In this document: positions 59,713 to 64,000 of the stretch, one piece after another
How the letters are laid out: every line of letters begins with the position of its first letter
Position numbering within the stretch: the first letter of the stretch is position 1
Assembly: GCF_042429765.1 (NCBI RefSeq)
Contig: NZ_JBHLZU010000018.1
Location: 496,001-560,000, forward strand
From: Allokutzneria oryzae
GTDB lineage: Bacteria; Actinomycetota; Actinomycetes; Mycobacteriales; Pseudonocardiaceae
Direction: 5' to 3'
Length of the DNA: 64,000 nt
Position numbers and translations under genes: made by a program
The notes under the pieces: model-generated
Seen by the model: only the letters and a program-made list of their open reading frames with translations
Told to the model about the DNA's origin: nothing
The model's database searches: none

Positions 59713-60443
59713 CGCGGCACCTCCTGCGCCTTGTCCAGCCGCAACGACCCGGAGTACCCGGGAACCTTGATCGCCTCATCCGCCGTTACGCGGTAACCGA
59801 GCCCGTAGACCTGCGCGTACTGCCGGAACACCCGCACTCCCGGTTCGGCGTCCAGTGCCGCGCTCATGCGGTCCGTGTCTCCGATCGCCCGTATGACATA
59901 AGGCGGAGAGTACGTGCGTCCGTGCAGGAGGAGTGTGTTGCCGATGCACCGGACCGCCGAAGTGCTGACAAGTCGCTGGTCGGCGACCGAGACCGCCTCC
60001 GCTCCCCCGGCCCACAGCGCGTTGAGCACGCTCTGCACGTCCACTTGGTGCACGACGAGGGAGTCGGGGTCGGCGTCCTGCGGGTAGCGTCCGTCGGGAC
60101 CTCGCGGCGCGTCGGTCAGGCTCACCGAGAGCCCCGGTCCGCGCAGCGGGGACAGGCCCACTCGGGCGCCGAGCCGGTCGGCGGCCTTACGGGCATCGGA
60201 AACCCGCTGGTCGGAGCCTTCTTGGGCGGCGCCGAGGCGTTCGAGCTCGGCACGCAGCCCGCCGAGCCGCGCCTGCGCCTGGCCGACCTGGGACTCGGCC
60301 TCCCTGACCACTCCGGACAGCTCGGTCGTGCGGCCACCACGCAGGTCGTAGCCGTCGGCGGCGTTGCGGCTGACCGCGAACAGCAGCCCGGCGACCAGGC
60401 ACACGGCGGGCACGGCGAAACGCCAGCCGTCGAGCCTGCGCAC
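59709..60443 (-). CDS. DUF881-family membrane protein
   Basis: 244 residues from GTG 60443, preceded by GGAGGGGG. One helix near the start (about 9-28), then an Ala/Glu coiled-coil segment and a DUF881 domain with GLSVSLTDAP, ALWAGGAEAVSVADQRLV and CIGNTLLLHGRTYSPPYVIRAIGD. Its function is unknown, but the gene is conserved next to crgA in mycobacteria. It overlaps the sortase start. It is divergent from crgA. Confidence 0.88.
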   Translation of the reverse strand: MRRLDGWRFAVPAVCLVAGLLFAVSRNAADGYDLRGGRTTELSGVVREAESQVGQAQARLGGLRAELERLGAAQEGSDQRVSDARKAADRLGARVGLSPLRGPGLSVSLTDAPRGPDGRYPQDADPDSLVVHQVDVQSVLNALWAGGAEAVSVADQRLVSTSAVRCIGNTLLLHGRTYSPPYVIRAIGDTDRMSAALDAEPGVRVFRQYAQVYGLGYRVTADEAIKVPGYSGSLRLDKAQEVPR

Positions 60444-60593
60444 CAGCCCCCTCCGTTCCTTCGGCTGCGGTGACCACAGAGGTAGTTCGCGAACCCAGGC
60501 GGTTACGTTAACGTGTTCACAAGACCGGGGTCTGTTTTCGGGAGCCCGGAAACGCCCGGTAACCGGCCGGTCGAGGAGCACGCGAGGACGAGC

Positions 60594-60860
60594 ATGCCTA
60601 AGTCCAAGGTTCGCAAGAAGGACGTCTACACCGCACCGCCGGACCGGCGCACGCCGGTGAAGGTGCGGGGTGCAGGCCCGTCGCATCCCGTGTACATCGT
60701 GGTGATGCTGGGCATGATGCTGCTCGGCCTTGCCTGGCTGGTGGTGAACTACCTCGCGGGGCAGTCCATTCCGGTGATGCAGGACCTCGGCCCGTGGAAC
60801 TTCGCCATCGGGTTCGCGCTGATGATCACCGGCCTGCTCATGACGATGCGCTGGCGCTGA
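60594..60860 (+). CDS. crgA: CrgA cell-division protein
   Basis: 88 residues from ATG 60594 (CGAGGACGAG upstream). Basic start MPKSKVRKKDVY, then two helices (about 32-54 and 66-86) and final RWR. CrgA recruits or stabilises the divisome and inhibits premature FtsZ rings in Streptomyces. Its position matches mycobacterial synteny. A GC hairpin terminator follows at 60897. Confidence 0.95.
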   Translation: MPKSKVRKKDVYTAPPDRRTPVKVRGAGPSHPVYIVVMLGMMLLGLAWLVVNYLAGQSIPVMQDLGPWNFAIGFALMITGLLMTMRWR

Positions 60861-60896
60861 CCACCAGGCTCAGCACAGGCCGCGACAGTGGCTGCC

Positions 60897-60933
60897 GAAC
60901 GGCCCGGACGCTCCAGGAGCCTCCGGGCCGTTC
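60897..60933 (+). terminator. Hairpin terminator after crgA
   Basis: GAACGGCCCGGA and TCCGGGCCGTTC pair perfectly over 12 bases, and the inner GCTCC/GGAGC extends the stem. Confidence 0.75.
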
Positions 60934-60994
60934 GCGTTCCCGGGGTCACCCGGAACGACACAGCTGTAAGTTCATCCCCACTGGGGACAACTGC

Positions 60995-61003
60995 TGTGGA
61001 TAA
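60995..61003 (-). other. DnaA box TTATCCACA
   Basis: TGTGGATAA on the plus strand is a perfect DnaA box on the minus strand, in the crgA/PH-domain gap. Single boxes near the origin are common; no cluster is seen here. Confidence 0.45.
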
Positions 61004-61102
61004 CTCGCCGTGGTGTCCACTGGATAGCCGGTCTCGGTCGGCACCGAGGCACTAGATGATGTGGTTACCAAGACCGCAAGACGAACCCTGGGAGACGCTC
61101 GG

Positions 61103-61537
61103 ATGAACGGTGGGAGCTCCGAGGAGGCCCGGCGCTGGGCACCACCCGCCGTCCTGGTCGGCCTGGCGTGGGTACTCGCCATCGCCGGTCTGACCTGGGT
61201 TTTCCTCGCCAGGGACACGCCGTCGCAGGTCTTCGCCGGGGTCACCGCCGCGCTGCTGGGAATCGCGGGCCTGTACGGCACCGTGGCCCGGCCGAGGCTG
61301 GCCGCGGACGCCGAGGGCATCGTCGTGCGCGGGCTGACCGGTGCGCGCAGCTGGAGCTGGCCCGAGCTGACGCCGAGGGTCCACAGCTCGCGGCGCTTCG
61401 GTCGCACCACCTGGGTGCTGGAGATCGACGTCGAACAACACGACGGCGCCGAGACCCTGCTGGTGTTCACCAGGCTGGATCTCGGCGCCGATCCGGTCGA
61501 GGTCGCCGACGAGCTGCGGGTGCTCCGCGCGGGCTAG
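61103..61537 (+). CDS. PH-domain membrane protein (CFP-6 like)
   Basis: 144 residues from ATG 61103 with GGGAGACG upstream (GTG 61061 is an alternative). Two short helices (about 13-32 and 38-58) precede a bacterial PH-like beta-sandwich with DAEGIVVRGLTGARSWSWPELTPRV and a final helix. It occupies the place of mycobacterial Rv0010c. Function unknown. Its stop TAG shares the CTAG with the convergent rhomboid gene stop. Confidence 0.82.
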   Translation: MNGGSSEEARRWAPPAVLVGLAWVLAIAGLTWVFLARDTPSQVFAGVTAALLGIAGLYGTVARPRLAADAEGIVVRGLTGARSWSWPELTPRVHSSRRFGRTTWVLEIDVEQHDGAETLLVFTRLDLGADPVEVADELRVLRAG

Positions 61538-62427
61538 CCGATCAGGAGCGCGTGCAGCTCGTTGTAGCGGTAGGCCGTGAGCCCGGCCAGGACGACCGCG
61601 GCACCGACGAGCGCGCCGAGCTGCCAGACGCCACGCTGCTTCGGCGGCGCGTAGAGCATCGCCGCCATCAGCGCGGCGCCGATCACGAAGCCACCGGCGT
61701 GCGCGAGGAAGGAGATGTTCGGGACGCTGAAGGTGATCACCACGTTCAGCGCGATCACCCCGAGCACCGGCCCGATGTTGAGCTTGAGCTTCAGCACGGC
61801 GACCAGCAGTCCGCCGAGCAGCCCGTAGATCGCGCCGGACGCGCCGACGGCGGCGGTCATCGGGTCGTCGAAGAGCATGATCGCCACCGAGCCGCCGAGC
61901 AGCGACAACAGGTAGACGGCGACGAACCTCGCCCGCCCGAGCAGCAGCTCCAGGTCCCTGCCGAGGAACCACAGCGCGAGCATGTTCACCGCGATGTGGG
62001 CGAGCCCGTCGTGCAGGAAGCCGTTGGTCACCAGCCGCCACCAGTCCCCGGCGGCGACCAGGATCGGCCGCATGAACCACTCGGAGAACAGGTCGGACCC
62101 GGCGTAGTTCGCCATGACGCTCTGCGACTGCACGGCGGTGATCAGGAAGACCACGACGTTGAGCGCGATCAGCACGGGCGCCACGATCGGCCTGCTGACC
62201 AGCTCGGCACCCGCGACGGTCACCGGGCGGCGAACACCGCGGTTGCCGTCGTTGACACAGTCGAGGCACTGGTAACCGACGGCGGCCTCGCGCAGGCACT
62301 CGGGACAGGCGGGCCGCTCGCACCGGGTGCAACGCAGGCCGGTGGGCCGGTCGGGGTGCCGCACGCAGCCGGGCAGCGCGTGCTGGCCCCCGACCGAGCC
62401 CATCGGGTCGGACGGTGGGACCGTCAT
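61534..62427 (-). CDS. Rhomboid-family intramembrane serine protease
   Basis: 297 residues from ATG 62427. An N-terminal Cys/His cluster (CVRHPDRPTGLRCTRCERPACPECL, QCLDCV) forms zinc-finger-like knuckles. Six helices follow with the rhomboid catalytic Ser in GASGAIYG and His in LAHAGGFVIG. It cleaves membrane substrates in the bilayer; the substrate is unknown. It sits inside otherwise mycobacteria-like synteny between the PH-domain and cyclophilin genes. Confidence 0.93.
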   Translation of the reverse strand: MTVPPSDPMGSVGGQHALPGCVRHPDRPTGLRCTRCERPACPECLREAAVGYQCLDCVNDGNRGVRRPVTVAGAELVSRPIVAPVLIALNVVVFLITAVQSQSVMANYAGSDLFSEWFMRPILVAAGDWWRLVTNGFLHDGLAHIAVNMLALWFLGRDLELLLGRARFVAVYLLSLLGGSVAIMLFDDPMTAAVGASGAIYGLLGGLLVAVLKLKLNIGPVLGVIALNVVITFSVPNISFLAHAGGFVIGAALMAAMLYAPPKQRGVWQLGALVGAAVVLAGLTAYRYNELHALLIG

Positions 62428-62437
62428 CTGGCTCCGC

Positions 62438-62992
62438 TCAGTCCTGGGCGATCTCGACGACGACGCGGTCGAGCGTCACGTCGGTCAGCGGCCGGTCACC
62501 GTGGTCGGTCGGGACCTTGGCGATCGCGTCGACGACGGCCCTGGAGTCGGCGTCCGCCACCTCGCCGAAGATGGTGTGCTTGAAGTTCAGCCACGTGGTC
62601 GGGCCGACGGTGATGAAGAACTGCGAGCCGTTGGTGTTCGGCCCGGCGTTCGCCATCGCCAGCAGGTACGGCTTGGTGAACAGGAGCTCCGGGTGGAACT
62701 CGTCGGCGAACTGGTAGCCGGGTCCGCCACGGCCGGTGCCGGTGGGGTCGCCGGCCTGGAGCATGAAGCCGTCGATGATGCGGTGGAAGATCGAACCGTC
62801 GTAGAACGGGCCGGTCTTCTCGCCCTTGGCGTTGTTTGCCTTGTACTCCTTCGTGCCCTGCGCGAGCCCGACGAAGTTCGCGACCGTCTTCGGCGCGTGG
62901 TTCGGGAAGAGGTTCAGCCGGATCTCGCCCTGCGAGGTGTGCAGGGTGACGTTCACGGTCTTCCCCACGAGGGATTCGTTGCTGTCAGCCAC
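62438..62992 (-). CDS. ppiA: Cyclophilin-type peptidyl-prolyl isomerase
   Basis: 184 residues from GTG 62992 (GTG 62995 is an alternative). The cyclophilin core has NHAPKTVANFVGLA, FHRIIDGFMLQAGDPTGTGRGGPGYQF and NGSQFFITVGPTTWL. It catalyses cis-trans prolyl isomerisation in the cytoplasm. It matches the mycobacterial PpiA position near the origin. Confidence 0.93.
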   Translation of the reverse strand: MADSNESLVGKTVNVTLHTSQGEIRLNLFPNHAPKTVANFVGLAQGTKEYKANNAKGEKTGPFYDGSIFHRIIDGFMLQAGDPTGTGRGGPGYQFADEFHPELLFTKPYLLAMANAGPNTNGSQFFITVGPTTWLNFKHTIFGEVADADSRAVVDAIAKVPTDHGDRPLTDVTLDRVVVEIAQD

Positions 62993-63079
62993 CACGCCAT
63001 CGTGCCATCCACGGCGGGTTCGCGTGGGAAGGGGCAGGATTGGGTATCGCTCTCCACAGGCGTGTCTTGGAGGAATGCC

Positions 63080-63652
63080 ATGGATGAGGTGAAGACCATG
63101 TCCCAGGCCGGCGAGAAGGTCGGGAGGGTCATGGGGACCGGGCTGAAGGCGGCGCGCATGCGCACCGAGAAGGCCGCTGAACAGGGCATCAAGGCGTCGC
63201 GGAAGGCGCTGGCGAAGGCGGAGAAGAAGTTGGCCAAGCGTGGGCTGAGTCCCGAGAAGATCCAGGCGAGCGTCGCGGAGAGCGCCGAACAGATCGGCAA
63301 GCGGGGCCGCAAGGCCCGCAAACAGCTCGCCAAGCGGAGCAAGGCGGCTCGTAAGGAGTTCAAGCAGGCCCGCAGGGAGCTCCACAACAACACCAAGGCG
63401 GCTTACAAGGACCTGGCGGCCAAGTTCGCCAAGGAGCAGCCGAAGAAGCGGCGCCGCTGGCCGGTCGTCGTGCTCCTGCTCGGCGGCATCGGTGCGGCCG
63501 TGGCGGCGGTGCTGTCCAAGCGCCCGGAAGAGGTCTCGCTCCACGAGGTCGAGGACCAGCCGCAGCCGCCGCAGCACGCGACGAACGGCAAGCACAAGTC
63601 GGAGCCTGCCCACAGCACGGCCGGCTCATCGGACAACAACCACCGCAACTAG
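63080..63652 (+). CDS. Lys/Arg/Ala-rich membrane protein
   Basis: 190 residues from ATG 63080 with GGAGG upstream. The first 125 residues are a highly basic helix series (KALAKAEKKLAKRG, KRGRKARKQLAKRSKAARKEFKQARREL) resembling histone H1 tails. A membrane helix (about 129-145) and an acidic/His-rich tail follow. A DNA- or wall-binding role is possible. Not recognised as a characterised family. It is divergent from ppiA. Confidence 0.75.
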   Translation: MDEVKTMSQAGEKVGRVMGTGLKAARMRTEKAAEQGIKASRKALAKAEKKLAKRGLSPEKIQASVAESAEQIGKRGRKARKQLAKRSKAARKEFKQARRELHNNTKAAYKDLAAKFAKEQPKKRRRWPVVVLLLGGIGAAVAAVLSKRPEEVSLHEVEDQPQPPQHATNGKHKSEPAHSTAGSSDNNHRN

Positions 63653-63666
63653 CTCCGGACCACGCG

Positions 63667-63711
63667 TCTGTGGGTATCGCCCCCCATTCCGGTCGGGGCG
63701 GTACCCACAGA
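63667..63711. terminator. Bidirectional terminator at 63.7 kb
   Basis: TGTGGGTATCGCCCC pairs with GGGGCGGTACCCACA, one T-G mismatch in 15 positions, extended outward by TC/GA, between convergent genes. Confidence 0.8.
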
Positions 63712-63723
63712 GCGTCAACCCGG

Positions 63724-64000
63724 TCAGCCCATGGCGCTGGTGGCCTTCTCCACCGCCCGCTTGGGCGCGATCGTCCGCTTCTGGTTGGACACGGCGGCGA
63801 CGGCCTTCCCGCCGTTGGCCACGGCGAACACCGACCCCTTCTCGGTGAGCTGGGCACCGCCCTTCCACCCGCCGTCGATCGTCACCGGCGAAGAGGTCGC
63901 CACGGGCGCGATGGCGTCGACCAGGGCCTTGGCCACCTCGGGAGTGCCCACGTAGACCTGCACCCGCAACTGCTCCTCGCCGTTGGGCCGGTAGAAGAAG
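63724..64000 (-). CDS. C-terminal part of an uncharacterised protein (5'-truncated)
   Basis: The minus-strand frame is open from the window edge (FFYRPNGEEQLRVQVYVG ...) to TGA at 63724. About 91 residues visible, alternating strands and helices with ALVDAIAPVATSSPVTIDGGW and NGGKAVAAVSNQKRTIAPKR. No signal or membrane helix in this part. Family not recognised. Confidence 0.55.
   Translation of the reverse strand, partial: FFYRPNGEEQLRVQVYVGTPEVAKALVDAIAPVATSSPVTIDGGWKGGAQLTEKGSVFAVANGGKAVAAVSNQKRTIAPKRAVEKATSAMG

Overview
The window reads as chromosomal DNA of a high-GC actinobacterium, most likely a member of the Pseudonocardiales. The grounds are strong third-position GC, many GTG starts and GTGA/ATGA start-stop overlaps, and a block at 47.2-63 kb with the mycobacterial near-origin order seen from the other side: tRNA-Leu, fhaA, fhaB, pstP, rodA, pbpA, pknA, pknB, trpG, a DUF881 gene, crgA, a PH-domain gene, a cyclophilin. 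In related chromosomes this order leads to gyrA/gyrB and dnaA, so oriC probably lies beyond base 64000. I saw no transposase, phage gene, CRISPR array or rRNA.

Layout. 1-11.6 kb is a surface-glycan district: an end-truncated membrane protein, a membrane protein carrying repeated TQV(V/M) motifs, a 1224-residue methyltransferase/kinase-fold/GT2 protein, a secreted penicilloyl-type serine hydrolase, and a two-gene glycosyltransferase/pyruvyl-transferase-like operon. Between the hydrolase and the glycosyltransferase lies a scrambled set of decayed partial copies of both genes. 11.6-24.8 kb holds a transketolase-like gene with DnaA boxes beside it, an Asp-rich secreted protein co-encoded with a two-component system, a secreted alpha-amylase facing a tendamistat-like small protein, gamma-glutamyltransferase, DoxX, UDP-glucose dehydrogenase, an aldo/keto reductase and an SDR. 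24.8-36.5 kb has a RecB-like nuclease, a five-gene osmolyte import operon (BCCT carrier plus complete OpuC-type ABC system) and a YcnI-CopC-CopD copper cluster.

36.6-47.3 kb carries an XRE/TPR regulator with a phosphotransferase, two small divergent proteins, a probable 6C-type small RNA followed by an intrinsic terminator, a roughly 0.9-kb gene-poor stretch, a TetR regulator, a PLP aldolase-type enzyme divergent from a sugar-lactone oxidase, an AbfB/GH43 secreted glycosidase and tRNA-Leu(CAG). 47.5-57.1 kb is the cell-shape and Ser/Thr-phosphorylation operon. 57.2-64 kb continues with trpG, a 51-residue membrane protein, class E sortase, DUF881, crgA, PH-domain, rhomboid, cyclophilin and a Lys-rich membrane protein. 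A parS-like site lies at 57.64 kb.

How parts work together: PknA/PknB, PstP and the FHA proteins form a phosphorylation circuit around RodA/PbpA peptidoglycan synthesis. The TQV(V/M)-repeat protein at 0.7 kb is a possible additional kinase substrate. The most unusual items are the decayed mosaic at 6.8-7.56 kb, the Asp-rich protein/two-component operon, the amylase/inhibitor-like pair, the BCCT-plus-ABC operon, the 67-base near-perfect palindrome at 27.1 kb and the 6C-type RNA.
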